Below are positions 1 through 10,983 of a stretch of DNA of 64,000 nucleotides, piece by piece (positions within the stretch are counted from its first letter, which is position 1; each line of letters starts with the position of its first letter). The DNA comes from Epiperipatus broadwayi (lineage: Eukaryota; Onychophora; Udeonychophora; Euonychophora; Peripatidae), in the NCBI GenBank assembly GCA_028023455.1, contig JAQFVV010012529.1:2728001-2792000 (forward strand). Direction: 5' to 3'. The notes beneath the pieces are model-generated. The model was not told where the DNA came from, ran no database searches, and was given only the letters and a program-made list of their open reading frames with translations. The position numbers were made by a program, and so were the translations under genes.

Positions 1-340
1 AATTTTTTAGTTGGAGTAATGGGCCAATCCCCATATATAACTATTATAAATGCTTATTGTATATACAATATTCTTGCTTAACAATGAGTTTTGGGGGACC
101 AATTGCCTTACTAAGCAGGGGAAAGATGGTTTATATTTAATTTATTTTAGTATAGTATATTGCTTTCATTATTTATAATAGTATCTAACACTTATTATAG
201 ATGACTTGATAGGAGTTTAGTTTAATTATTGCATTTTTTTTTTTTTATAGAAACATAACTCTTAGCCACTCTCACTATTTATTCTATTTCAATTAGATGT
301 GTTTTTTTTTTGGATAGTATCTATATGATCATGCCATGAC
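1..340. other. A+T-rich sequence with no recognised feature
   Basis: Only homopolymer runs and short A/T tracts are visible. No reading frame, repeat pair or RNA motif could be supported. It forms the left flank of the hAT remnant. Confidence 0.6.
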
Positions 341-3300
341 CAAAGGCAGATTAAGCAGTAAGCTGTCACATAGACCCCTGGAATACTAAGGGGCCCCGAG
401 GTCTTAAAATGTCTTTTCATTAGGATTCAAAGAAAATTATGTTTTTTTTTTTGTATATAATCAACCATCCTATAATGCTGTATTATTTAAGCTTTTGAAG
501 GGAATTTATTTCAGATTTGGCTGGATTCTAACTTTTAACTGGACATCAAGGGTGAAACTAGTATAGCATAAATAGGCCCAAATTAAGTAAATATATATAT
601 ATTTTAATTACATAAAAAATTTGATCCCTCCCAAAATAATAATTTGATTTAAATTTAAGAACTCTGCTTTTGAAAAAATTATCGTAAATAAATTTTGTTG
701 TTTTCTTGAAGCTGATTTGGTTTTTTCTAAATTATATTTTGATTGGAGACAGGTAAAAATGAATTTTCTTTGTTAACATCTTAACAACATTAACATATAT
801 ATATATATTAGTAGGCATTATTTGCAAGGCTAAAAGCTTTTAAACTATTTTACAAAAAAAAAAAAACAACTTTTTCTTCATAGCAAAAAATGAAGAGACA
901 TCAAAGTGGAGCAAAAAAATGAAACCCCCCCCCCCCGGAAATCGCTGTAAGCCAAAGAAATTTATTGCATAAATTTTTAAAAGTTAATACAGAGACAGAG
1001 TTGCCATCAACATTTATGTCAGACAATTCTGAATTGCCTACATTTGAAACTTCTTCTAAAGAAGAGAAATAACAAGTTGAGAATCCAAAGGTTGAAATTA
1101 CTACTGAAAAAATTGATTGCAAAAATGCAGAAAGTAGAGATAGTCCAGAAAGATGTTTCGATGTAGACATCAAAGTAATAAATGATATAGCTTTATGGCC
1201 AACAATATTAACAGATGCTATTATTGATCATATTCTTAATAACAGACCAAAAAATATTGGAGATATAGAGAATTTAAAATCAGTATATAAAGACAGAGAT
1301 GAAGTAAAGAAGTGATATGTTAAACTATTTCTATCATCTATGAATGAATGTTGAAGTGTATTACAGAGGACTTTCTTATGATCACTTCTGTAGAAACAAA
1401 TTAAATGGAATTATGGAAAAGAGAAATTGGCTGATATTTTCAGAAACTAGCAAAAGTGTACTGCTAGCTACTCTTGCAAACTCTTTTCAACAATCAAGTC
1501 TAAATAAATTGCTGGTTTACAAAATTGGAGATCAATAACTGTTATTTTATTGGATGACAAAGTTTCAAAAGAACACGTCTGCCATGTGTACTATGTATAA
1601 AAGATGAACAAAATTCAATAGAATTGATACTCAACTATTACAGGAAAAGGAAACAGAAGAATGTTACTGGAGAGAAGTGTTGAAAAGAATTGTATCAACA
1701 ACAAAATTGTTGAGTCACTTAGGATTAAGGGATCACGATGAAAGCAAAGATTCCAATAGGAAAGGAAATTATTTAACTTGCTTGAAATATCTAAGTGAAT
1801 ACAATGAGTTTTTGAAGTTACATTTACAAAAATATGCCAACCAAGGATGAGGAAATGTAAACTATTAATCTCATATTATTTGTGATGAATTTGTAGGTCT
1901 TATTGGAAATCAAGTAAGAGTGAAAATAATTGAAGAAATCAAATCTGCAACTTATAGTATAATTGTTAATTCAACTCCCGATGTTTCACATGTCTTCATA
2001 TTTGGAACAAGAAGTTTTGCAAACTTTAATAAAATTAGGAATGAATATTAAAAACTGCTAAGGACATTCATTTGATATTGCTTCTAATATGTCAGGGAAG
2101 TATTCAGGTTTGCAAGTGTGTATTAAAGAACATAGCCCAAGTGTGGTTTTTATTCCATGTGCTAATCATTTCTTAAATTTAATTGCAAACTTCACTGCAG
2201 AAAGTTGTAGCGATGTAATTGAGTATTTTATATGTGTGCAGAATTTATTCATATTTTTTTCTGTGTCAACCCATCACTGGAAAATTTTAACTAGAAATCT
2301 AGAAATGTGTAAACATTCCATCACAGTGAAATAGTCAGCAAGAGCAGATGCTGTATTAGTTATAAAACTTGTTTTCACCCATATAAAAGAGACTTTAACT
2401 GAAAATTTTAATTCAAAAGAAGAAAAAAAAGTTCCATAGTGGAGGGACTTCACTTCTGAAGAAAATGGACAAATGTGAAACTGTCCTAATGACAATGATT
2501 TGGAATACTATTTTACAAAGAATAAAGGCTATAGTAAATCACTGCAATCAGTGGAATTCAAACTATTGAAATGATCTAATCCTACTGAAGTCTTTAGAAA
2601 ATTTTATCAATAATTTCAGAGAAGAATTTGAAAAGTTGGAAAAGAGGCAACTGATTTATCAGAGCTATCATTTAATGTGGAAGATGGACTAATTTGCAAA
2701 CAACAAAAGAGAAAAATGATTTTTGATGAAAACAAAAAAGTCAGACATGAATTTACAATAATAAAAAAATTCATAGTCAGTTCATTTTATGTCACATGTG
2801 ATAACAACAATGCTGAACTATCTCGAAGAACTCAGATATATGAAATTGATGTAGAGCCTTTTTGAATATTTTTTGATTGGAATTTATCAATAGAAGAAAA
2901 AAAGAACATGATAAAAAAGTTTAAAGATATTTACAAAAATGACATTGATGTTTGTTATTTTGAAGATGAATTTGACCATTTTTTAATATTTCTAAAAGAA
3001 AATGAGGACACCATAAAAATCAAACCAGACATCTATTCAGCCACCAAAGGAAATGTCTTGCACATTTTCAAGTGTTGAAATATTATTGAATTTTTTTTTA
3101 AACAATTCCCTTATCCAATCCATCAGGAGAAAGATCGTTTTCTGTTTTAAAATGTGCAAAAAGTTATTTAAGGAGTACTATGGGAGAAGAAAGATTAAAT
3201 ATATATTAGGCCATTCTGTATATAGAACACAAAATTTTAAGCCGAATTGACACTGCAAAAATAATTGACGAATTTGCAAGAAATAAAATAAGACTGAAAT

Positions 3301-3485
3301 TCGTGTAAAAATATGTTTTTTAATAAATTCATTTAATGTGTTATGCTATGAAATTTTTAATTACTTTTCGTTTTTGTTAATAACTTAATAAGAGTTTTCT
3401 TGAAATTTTTTTTATCTAACTTGAGTTTGAGGCCCTGAAATTTTTACCGCTTGGGGCCCCACTTGGCTTGATCTACCACTCATGC
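341..3485 (+). mobile_element. Decayed hAT DNA transposon (TTF-zinc-finger/ZMYM-like group)
   Basis: A transposase remnant (890-3300) is flanked by degraded terminal inverted repeats. The left end (about 341-400) and the reverse complement of the right end (about 3431-3485) share GGYAGATYAAGC and, further in, a GGGGCCCC block. hAT elements of this group often carry such G/C-rich subterminal blocks. The expected 8-bp target duplication is not convincing (CATGCCAT near 330 versus CATGCTTG near 3481), so the exact ends are uncertain by several bases. Confidence 0.6.
890..3300 (+). pseudogene. hAT-type transposase (TTF zinc finger / DUF4371 / hAT dimerisation), multiply broken
   Basis: Reading + strand frames with shifts recovers the order of a TTF/DUF4371 hAT transposase. 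The N-terminal MKRHQSGAKK starts at 890. An ALWP motif of the TTF-type finger region lies near 1190. A block with SYDHFCRNKLNG and KRNWLIF follows at 1370-1440. Then come SHLGLR..HDE (about 1715) and FVGLIGNQVRVKIIEEIKSA, followed by NSTPDVSH (about 1890-2000). SFDIASNMSGKYSGLQ, IPCANHFLNLIA and FFSVSTHHWKIL (2070-2290) give the RNase-H-like core. The C-terminal dimerisation region, about 3050-3280, ends near a TAKIIDEFA-like block. In the living family this enzyme excises and reinserts the element. Here there are stops and frameshifts throughout (an early TGA at 920), so it is dead. Confidence 0.8.
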
Positions 3486-3599
3486 TTGGCTGTTAGAGAA
3501 TAGTAATGGTCACTGACTTCAATTTCAGCTAAGTTTGATATCTTTTTTATGCGATTAATCATCTGAAATCATCAATTTAAATATTTTAATTGTGGTATA

Positions 3600-4001
3600 A
3601 AGTGAGGAGTAAATTGTGATCAAGAGAGATAGTTTTTTGAATTTGGAAAGATCAAAATTATTATATAAAAAAAAAGTGTTTCGATCGCCATTTTTAAAAA
3701 TATAGCAGTTTAAAAAAAAAATCTTTTTGTTGAATGTGTGTTAATGTAAGGATTTCTATAACTAAGTTGTATGTAAGATTAGTTGGTTTAAATTTGCTAC
3801 TAAAGTTTTTTTTAAATTTTAATTTAAAAACAGTTAGTTATTTTGAGGTAAAAGATAATGTTTAGAAGCCTAAAGTACACGTGGTTATTGATCGATCGTT
3901 TTTAAAAGTAAAATTTTTATCTTTCTGTGCAAAAGGGTTTGAAGAGTAGGAGAGAAAGTATAAAGTTAAATATAGAATAGTTGGCTTGGAAAATAAGTAA
4001 T
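3600..4001 (+). other. 5' UTR of the CR1-like LINE, shared by two copies
   Basis: There is no open reading frame here. Segments align with the reverse complement of 17230-17610. Examples are the GATAATGTTT block near 3856 (copy 2 near 17340), the TAAGATTRGTT block near 3775 (copy 2 near 17423) and the GTGAGGAG..GAGAGATAG stretch near 3602-3632. Conservation between two clearly diverged copies suggests it is part of the transcribed element and probably holds the internal promoter. That role is inferred. Confidence 0.55.
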
Positions 4002-5002
4002 ATGGATTGCATTTGTATTTTACAATGCATATATAGTCGTCAGAAAGGAATTAGACGTGCTGTGGTAGAATGTAATATGTGATCAGATTTTCCACTTGAA
4101 ATGCTTAAATAAGACTAGGAAGGATGTAGCAGGTTTATGGTTATGTAGACAGTGTGTGAATGTGATAAAAGAGGTGAAAAAGTGGTTTCAAAGTGTAGAT
4201 AGTGTAAAGAATAAGTCAGGAGAAATGGAGCAAAACGTAGTTGAGGAAGGCAGGAGAAATGGAACAAAACATAGTTGAGGAAGGTAGAATAGAGTGTGTT
4301 TGTAGTGGAGTGACAAGAGATATGGATGGAAAAATAGGTAGTGCATTGGAGATGGTTGGCCAAAGAATAAGTAGGATAGAGGAAGATGTAAAGGATGTAG
4401 AAGCAAAATTAAAATTGTTAGAGAAGAAGTGTGAGCAGATGAATTTATTATTGAGTAAGGAAGTCCAGAAGGTGGTAGAGAAGGTTGTGAATGAATCAGA
4501 GAAAGTAGACTATGAGACAGTATTGATAGGGGATTCATTAATAAGAGAATGTGGAGATATAATTGCAAGGGAAAATAGAAACAGGTATGTAAGAGTATGT
4601 TTGCCGGGAGCTAAAATTAGGGATGTTACAGATAAAATAAAGAAGCAAGGGAATAGAGATGTATATGTTATGGTAGGGACTAATAATTTATCAGAGGCAT
4701 CAGAGAGAGTAATGGGTGAGTACACAGAATTGATTAGGAATTTGAGTATGGTTAAAGGAAGAGTAGGAATAGTTGGATTATTACCAAGATTTGATAAAAG
4801 GTATATGTTAGATAGGGCATGTTCTATAAATGAGAGATTGAAAGAATTGTGTGAGAGAAATGATGTTACGTTTGTGGATGTGTGGGATTTTTTTATTGGG
4901 AAGAGGGAGTTATTTGGTAAAGATGGGTTGCACTTAGGGAAACAAGGAAGTGAAGTTTTAGGGAGTCTGATTTATAAAGAATGTAGTTCGGGAAACTTGT
5001 AA
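4002..5002 (+). pseudogene. CR1-like ORF1: PHD finger plus SGNH (GDSL) esterase, two frame lesions
   Basis: ATG at 4002 opens MDCICILQC, the first zinc ligands of a PHD-type C4HC3 finger. A lesion near 4074-4082 (apparently two bases lost from TGTGTGATC) shifts the frame. Next come FHLKCLNK and WLCRQC (about 4087-4155), the remaining ligands. A 34-bp tandem duplication (4217-4284) shifts the frame again. The esterase half (about 4285-5002) has VLIGDSLI (nucleophile block, about 4522-4545), VGTNNL (about 4674-4690) and DGLHLGKQG (catalytic Asp/His block, about 4922-4948). A coiled-coil-like E/K-rich stretch lies between the domains. ORF1 proteins bind element RNA; the esterase's role in CR1 elements is not settled. 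The copy at 16919-17173 (minus) reads across the duplication site uninterrupted, supporting the lesion model. Confidence 0.8.
4217..4284 (+). repeat. 34-bp tandem duplication that breaks ORF1
   Basis: Copies 4217-4250 and 4251-4284 differ at two positions. Because 34 is not a multiple of three, the second copy moves the downstream esterase frame out of register with the finger half. Removing one unit would join the KSGEMEQN..EEG reading to IECVCSGVTRDMDGK, the order seen in the second LINE copy. Confidence 0.85.
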
Positions 5003-5040
5003 AGGGGGGTGGGATTTTAAATTGTAGTGTTATTAAAAAG

Positions 5041-8000
5041 ATGAAGAATGGATGGGAGGTAAGGAATAAACAAAGGGCAGTTGATTTAGATATAAATGTA
5101 GATGTGGAGAGGGAATGGGTCTGTAAAATTAATAGTAAGCAAGTTATTTATAAACATAATGGAGAAGAAAGAATCAAAAAAATTTATAAAAGAGTAGTTA
5201 GGAAAGAAAAAATTGTTAAAATTGGGTATTTGAATATGCAAGGTGGTAGGAGATCAGAAAAGTGGCAGGAATTAAACAAAGCAATTGAAAATGAAGGGCT
5301 TGAGGTATTAGCAGTAGTGGAAACACATCTAAGAGAAGATGAAGAACCTGTTTTGGAAGATTTGGTATGGCAGGGTATAAATAGAAAAGAGAAAGAAAAA
5401 AAGGGTGGTGGTATAGGTGTTATATCAAAAAAATATTTAAATACTGTTAAATGCCAAGAACATTTGTGGTTTGAAATAAGGTTGGGAAAACAAGAATGGA
5501 TGGTGGCTATAGTTTATATAGCTACTGGAGATAGTCAAACTATAATGGAATGGAACAATAGCATATATGCATGCCTAGTTAAGGATATACAGAGTTTTAA
5601 AGAAAAGATTTTGAGAATAATGGTTATAGGAGATATGAATGGGCATATTGAAGAAATTGATGATGTAGACAATAAGAATGGACAGCTTTTGAAGGAATTT
5701 TGTCAGAGAGTAAATTTGAGCATTGGAAACTTATCAAATATTTATGAGGGACAATACACATGGTCTAGGAATAATATATCCCACACAATAGATTATGTAT
5801 TGGTAGAGAAAGAGGGAATGGATAAAGTATGGAAAATTAAGGTGTTTGATAATGAAGAGAGAGTATGTAATAGTGATCATAATTTCTTTGTAATTGAAAT
5901 GGTTAGTAATGTGATGGAAAATAGAAATAAAAGTAGAAACAATAGTGAAAGATGTGGATGGAGAGTGAATGATAAGAATAAGTTAGAAGAGTATAGAATA
6001 CAAGTTGAAGAAACCATGGAAGAGTTGGTTGGAAATGAGTATGAGGACTGGTGTGATGAAATAAAAAAAGTGGCAAATAGGGTTTTAGGTGAGAATATTC
6101 AGAAGAATAAAAGTAATAGAAAAATGAGAGTTAGTAAAAGTGTAAAAGAGAGGAAAAAAGCATGCAGAGAATATAAGTGTGCTATTAAGAACAAAGAAAG
6201 TGAAAAAGATATTAATGCTAAATGGGAAAAGTACTTAGAAAAGAAGAAGTTAGCTAAAATAGATAATTATAGAGAGAGAATGAAACTAAATAGTAAATTA
6301 TTGGATGATATTAATAAAAGTGGAAGAGATGGGAGTAAAAAATTTTGGAATTACATTAAAAGAAGAAATTTAGGGGAGAGAGAGATAGTACTACTGGATG
6401 AGGAGGGAATAGAGTGTAGCTCTAGAGAAGAATTAGAGAGAATATTGAATAGTTATGTAATGGATATAGAAAAGATGTTAGATGTGAAGGACAGAGGGAT
6501 AGAAAATATGAAAGCATATAGTAATGGGAATATTAGCTTTACAGAAAAGGAACTGAATGAGGCAGGGAAGAAATTGAAAAGTGGTAAGGCAAGAGGGTTA
6601 GATGGATGGGCAGCAGAGATGGTAATGAATTTAGGGCATAGGGCAAAAGTAAAGTTACTATCATGTTTTAATAAGATGGCACAGAAGAGAGTTTTTCCAG
6701 GTAGCTGGAGTAATACAAGAGTAAGATTATTATTTAAAGGAAAAGGTAAGGATCATAGAAAGTTAAATAATTATAGACCAATAGCGGTAACATCAGTTTT
6801 ATATAAAGTTTTTTCATATATGGTGGCTGGAAGAGTTGCAAAGTGGATGGAAGAAAATAATGTAGTGGGGGAAATGCAAGGAGGCTTTAGGTCAGATAGG
6901 CATATAGGAGATAGTTTATTTGTAGTTACACAACTTATAGATATGAGTAGAAATTCAGGTAGACAGTTATATATGAGTTTTATAGATATAGAGAAGGCAT
7001 ATGATAGAGTGAATAGAAGTAGATTATGGATAAGTTTAGCAAATCTGGGAATGGATGAAGCTTTAGTGGGTGTTATTAAGAAATTATATGAAAATAATTA
7101 CTATACATATCAATTAGGGGATATAGAATCAGTTAAAGTTAAAAATGTGGTGGGACTGAGGCAAGGATGCCCTATGTCACCTATTTTGTTTGTGTTGTAT
7201 TTGAGTGAAATGGAGAGAGCAATAGAAAGTCTTGGAAGAGGGATAGAGATACCGTTAATAGGTGGCAAGAGAGTATATACATTGTCAGGTCTTTTTTTTG
7301 CGGATGATGTCTTTTTGTGTGCAGAAAGAAGAGAAGATATGGAAGTTATGCTGAGGACATGTGCAAGGGGGGGTAAAGATATGGGGATTAAATTTAGTGA
7401 AGAAAAATCAAATATAATGATGGTGAATACTGGGGAAAGAGAAGACAAAGATTTCTTATTGGGGGATATAAAGTTAAGTGTGGTGAATAGATATAGTTAT
7501 TTGGGAATCATCTTGAGTAATAAGAAAAATTGCTTGGATGAATGGGAGAAAAAATTGATAAATGAAGCAAAGAAAAGAAAGGGATTGATAAAGAAATTAA
7601 CAGTGTTTTCATATAATAAATATGATGTAGCTAGAATTGTATGGAAGGGAGTGGCAGTAGCAGGGTTAACATATGGCAATGATGCATTATGTGTTAGTAA
7701 AGGGGTTTTAGATTGCTTAGAAAAAGTACAAAGGGAAGTAGGAAGACATGCATTAGATGCTGAGGTGTGGACAGCAAAGGAGGCAATTCAAGGAGAAATG
7801 GGATGGTCAAGTTTTTATATGAGGGATGCAAAAAGCAAATTGAAAATGTTTGGTAGATTGCAGTTTATGGATAATAAAAGAATAGCCAAAATAGTATTTA
7901 ATTGGGTTACAAGTAAAGGGCAGGCAACAAGATGGGTGAGAAAGGTAATGCGGTATGCAGAAGATTTGGATAAAGAATTTATGTCAGTATACTTGTACAA

Positions 8001-8529
8001 AAGGTGGGATGATTGTGTTAGGAGGATTGTTGAGTGTTATAGTGGTAAGGAGTGGGATAGAAGAATAGATGCATTAATAAAGAATAGGGAGTTGGAGAGA
8101 TGGAGAACTAGTATGGAGAGTAAAAAGAGTTTAAATATATATAGAAGTAAACAGAACGTTGGGTGTGAGTTAATTTATGATAATAGTAAGGAAAGTAGTT
8201 TATTGTTTAAGGCTCGAACGGGATCTTTAGCAACAAGGGAATATACACGTAAATGGAAAAATATGGGTGATTTAGTCTGCAAGTTGTGTAAGGAAGGCAT
8301 AGAAAATATTAGGCATCTGTTACTTCAATGTAAATGCTTGGAAGCAGAAAGGGTACAAATAATGAAGTTATGGAAGATTAAATATGAACAAAGTGATTAT
8401 ACAGAAAGTGAGTTATTGGTTTTTATGCTAGGTTTGGGAAAAGATAAGGGGGATTTAGATATGAAGGTCATGGAGTTGACAAAGATTATGTTGTGGAAAT
8501 GGAATGGAGCAGATTATCAGAAAACTTAG
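5041..8529 (+). CDS. CR1-like ORF2: AP-type endonuclease and reverse transcriptase
   Basis: Uninterrupted 1162-codon frame. It encodes the polyprotein that nicks target DNA and copies element RNA by target-primed reverse transcription. Endonuclease (about residues 58-290): LNMQ (N65), VVETHL (E94), GDMNGH (D198, N200), YTW (near 239) and SDH (278-280), all catalytic blocks present. Reverse transcriptase (about 545-850): NYRPIAVTS, GGFRSDRHIGDS, SFIDIEKAYDRV (near 646-656), GLRQGCPMSP, and FADD at 753-756 with both catalytic aspartates. YSYLGIIL marks the thumb entry. The C-terminal zinc motif is C1080-x2-C1083-x8-H1092-x4-C1097. Length fits full CR1-group ORF2. ATG 5041 follows ORF1 by 38 bp. 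Codon use is strongly A/T-ended like the surroundings. It could still be catalytically competent, although its own ORF1 is broken. Confidence 0.93.
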   Translation: MKNGWEVRNKQRAVDLDINVDVEREWVCKINSKQVIYKHNGEERIKKIYKRVVRKEKIVKIGYLNMQGGRRSEKWQELNKAIENEGLEVLAVVETHLREDEEPVLEDLVWQGINRKEKEKKGGGIGVISKKYLNTVKCQEHLWFEIRLGKQEWMVAIVYIATGDSQTIMEWNNSIYACLVKDIQSFKEKILRIMVIGDMNGHIEEIDDVDNKNGQLLKEFCQRVNLSIGNLSNIYEGQYTWSRNNISHTIDYVLVEKEGMDKVWKIKVFDNEERVCNSDHNFFVIEMVSNVMENRNKSRNNSERCGWRVNDKNKLEEYRIQVEETMEELVGNEYEDWCDEIKKVANRVLGENIQKNKSNRKMRVSKSVKERKKACREYKCAIKNKESEKDINAKWEKYLEKKKLAKIDNYRERMKLNSKLLDDINKSGRDGSKKFWNYIKRRNLGEREIVLLDEEGIECSSREELERILNSYVMDIEKMLDVKDRGIENMKAYSNGNISFTEKELNEAGKKLKSGKARGLDGWAAEMVMNLGHRAKVKLLSCFNKMAQKRVFPGSWSNTRVRLLFKGKGKDHRKLNNYRPIAVTSVLYKVFSYMVAGRVAKWMEENNVVGEMQGGFRSDRHIGDSLFVVTQLIDMSRNSGRQLYMSFIDIEKAYDRVNRSRLWISLANLGMDEALVGVIKKLYENNYYTYQLGDIESVKVKNVVGLRQGCPMSPILFVLYLSEMERAIESLGRGIEIPLIGGKRVYTLSGLFFADDVFLCAERREDMEVMLRTCARGGKDMGIKFSEEKSNIMMVNTGEREDKDFLLGDIKLSVVNRYSYLGIILSNKKNCLDEWEKKLINEAKKRKGLIKKLTVFSYNKYDVARIVWKGVAVAGLTYGNDALCVSKGVLDCLEKVQREVGRHALDAEVWTAKEAIQGEMGWSSFYMRDAKSKLKMFGRLQFMDNKRIAKIVFNWVTSKGQATRWVRKVMRYAEDLDKEFMSVYLYKRWDDCVRRIVECYSGKEWDRRIDALIKNRELERWRTSMESKKSLNIYRSKQNVGCELIYDNSKESSLLFKARTGSLATREYTRKWKNMGDLVCKLCKEGIENIRHLLLQCKCLEAERVQIMKLWKIKYEQSDYTESELLVFMLGLGKDKGDLDMKVMELTKIMLWKWNGADYQKT

Positions 8530-8624
8530 GGTGGACAATGGGAAAGGAAGGTGAAGTGGCTAACAGGTTTCTCTAGCATAACTGCTGAGAGATTCCTGAC
8601 TCCGTTTAAGGAGAAGTCACAGTG

Positions 8625-8643
8625 CATCACATCACATCACATC
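8625..8643 (+). repeat. CATCA microsatellite at the LINE 3' end
   Basis: Nearly four units of CATCA close the 3' UTR. Short terminal tandem repeats are typical of CR1-type LINE 3' ends. The second copy ends near 10984 (minus) in a degenerate GCATTGCATC. Confidence 0.75.
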
Positions 8644-10983
8644 TGACTATGACTTAGAATTATGGGACTACAAAAGCATTAAATGGTCTCACATATAAAT
8701 CAGGACATAATTGGAATTTTAACACCTCTCATGGCCATGCAAAGTACTGACAGTTATAAAATGAATTCATCTCCTTGTCTTGTCTTTATAACTAACTTAT
8801 TATTCAGAAATAAAATATGCTTTTCTGTGAGAGTAGTGAATTTTGCTTTTATTTATATAATTTTTTCAGAGGGGGACAATTTTTATCTCAAATAGAAAGA
8901 TATCCAGCAGAGCCACTTTGAAAATATTCGTGAAATTGGAAAATACAATGCGGTATATATTTGTATTTTTATTTCTTATTTTAATAAAATAATAATGAAT
9001 TTGCTTTTCTCTATAAATTATATTTAAATTATCATAATGTCGTTAAGTCTAATTATTGCATTTTGTCTGTACTTAATTAGTTGTCCCTGTATTCTTTTTT
9101 ATTTATTTGTTTAACGTATTTTTTATTAGCAGCATCATTAACTCGTAGTTGATAAAGTCATCAACTTTAGTATTATCAATGTTTAAATTTATGTTTGATG
9201 CATTGAATTATATTATATATATTTCTATCAGAAATATTTAATACTTTTGAAAGAGGCCGATTAATTACTTATCAAAGATTTCTTTCCATTTTTAAATGAA
9301 ATGGAATTTATTTATTTATTTTTTAAAAAAAAAAAGAAAAATTCTTTCATTTTATTTATGTTTACACCAAGAATTATTGAAACTGTTAACAAAATGAATA
9401 GCAAATAATATAACGGGTTAATAGTAATTTATGACAGTATCGTAGTATTAAAATCTATTAGAATAACTAATATTCAAGATTTATAATTTAAATAAAACTT
9501 ATTTTATATTATTTATTGTTTGAACTTTTCTCGCAACTGATAGTTTTAAATATGAATTGTAATTATTTTTAATAGCCTTTAAGTAACTGCAATCATTAAA
9601 TGTTCTATATAATGTATATATAAACTGGCCTAGAGATGTAGTCATTACTACACCTATTTGGCACCCAAGATCTTGATTATTAATCCCATTGGGTGAAATT
9701 TGACTTTTTTTTTTTTTTCAAATTATTTTAATTGTAAATATGTTTAAGGATTTTTTTTTTTCATCGTCAGTACATAGACTAACCATTCAATCATTGATTT
9801 ATAAATGGATATATAGCAATTATTGATAAAAGAATAAAGATCCCATGTTAATGTGTTGGTCAGGTGAGTAAAAGTATGCTGATTGTAAAACAAAAAATTC
9901 AGCAGTAATAGAATGTTTCCTTTATTACTGATGGTGAAGATATACTCGCAAATCCGAGTTCATGGTTTATTTTTACCTTATCTCAGAAATAAAGTAAATA
10001 GTTTTGAAATTATGATTAATCTTGTCTCATTAATTTTCACTGTTAGAATTGTTATGATTGTCTTATAGTGATGTAAGAGTTGATTTTTTATGCTTTGCAA
10101 ATTGAGTGACTGTTGATAAAGTAGTTCCAGGTTCAATTTCTGATTGAATAGGGAGAGAGGAATTGAGATGGAAATAAATATTAAGATAATATGTATTTAT
10201 GACTGACATTTTGACTCATTATAAATTCACTTTTGCTAGCTTACATAAAGTTTTTATTTGTTATTAGCTTTAAGGTCACAAATTGTAAAATAAAACAAAA
10301 GAAGTTTTATAATCTAATAATGTTCATTTGCAAATTAAAATTTAACCCCTCTCCATTATTTTTCATCTGAAAAATTATGAATAATATTATAAAAAAATAT
10401 TCATAATGATGGTTATAATTCATGTTATGGAATGCATTATAGATATTTTGTTTTACTATACCATATTAAAACATTTTTTCTTATAAATAGAAAATTCCAG
10501 AATGATAAGAATGTTTAAAATAAAGTTTAATTTATAATGACATTATTTTTTTTTTTACTATGCCCATTTTTTTGTGTTTTTTCAAAATCAGCACCATATA
10601 TACTTGGCTAATAGCTTACAATGGTTAAAATATTATTATCAATAAAGGTAAAAACTACCACATCAATGTTCTTAATATTCCAAACTCTCCAGCTATATAG
10701 TTATGCCTCCTCAGCTAACTTCAAAATGAAAACTTTATTAAAGAAGTATACTGTTAATGAATTAAAACTGTCACTGAATGGCATTAATAATAATTCTGAA
10801 TCATTCAAAAAGGAGTACACAGAAAACCCCAAATGGTTTTTATTTTATGTTGTGAAAAGTAAGGAGAAAATTACTATGCTATCATTTCCAAAAATTTATT
10901 TTGATTAATGATGGTGATTATAAGAATTTAAGCAATTTTAACTTTAAAAAAAAATACTTATGTTTTGTATATTTTTAAATTAG
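8644..10983. other. A+T-rich spacer, no recognised gene
   Basis: Between the two CR1-like copies no similarity to known proteins is seen. A 95-codon frame at 10621-10908 (+) resembles nothing recognisable and has no supporting splice or promoter context. A poly-T run (about 9706-9719) follows a slightly less A/T-rich patch (about 9625-9705) that could be an old repeat. Otherwise only A/T runs are visible. Confidence 0.5.

Larger units (their letters stand above)
3600..8643 (+). mobile_element. CR1-like non-LTR retrotransposon (LINE), near full length, copy 1
   Basis: Order: 5' UTR, ORF1 (PHD finger plus SGNH esterase, broken), 38-bp spacer, ORF2 (endonuclease plus reverse transcriptase, open), short 3' UTR, and a terminal CATCA microsatellite. 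PHD and esterase domains in ORF1 are established for CR1-group LINEs. The 5' limit near 3600 is where recognisable similarity to the second copy (minus strand, ending about 17610) fades, so the true start could be further upstream. No target-site duplication was found. The open ORF2 makes this the youngest-looking LINE in the window. Confidence 0.85.

Noticed and set aside
901-1173. 90-codon minus-strand frame ending in GGGG
   Set aside because: It lies antisense to the hAT transposase remnant and its glycine run is only the C-run read backwards.
330-3488. 8-bp target duplication for the hAT element (CATGCCAT / CATGCTTG)
   Set aside because: Only five of eight positions agree and the element ends are not sharply defined.
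4115-4725. Serine/leucine-rich minus-strand frames
   Set aside because: Antisense shadows of ORF1; the purine-rich coding strand avoids stops on the other strand.
10621-10908. 95-codon plus-strand frame
   Set aside because: No recognisable family, no splice or promoter context; frames of this size are expected by chance.
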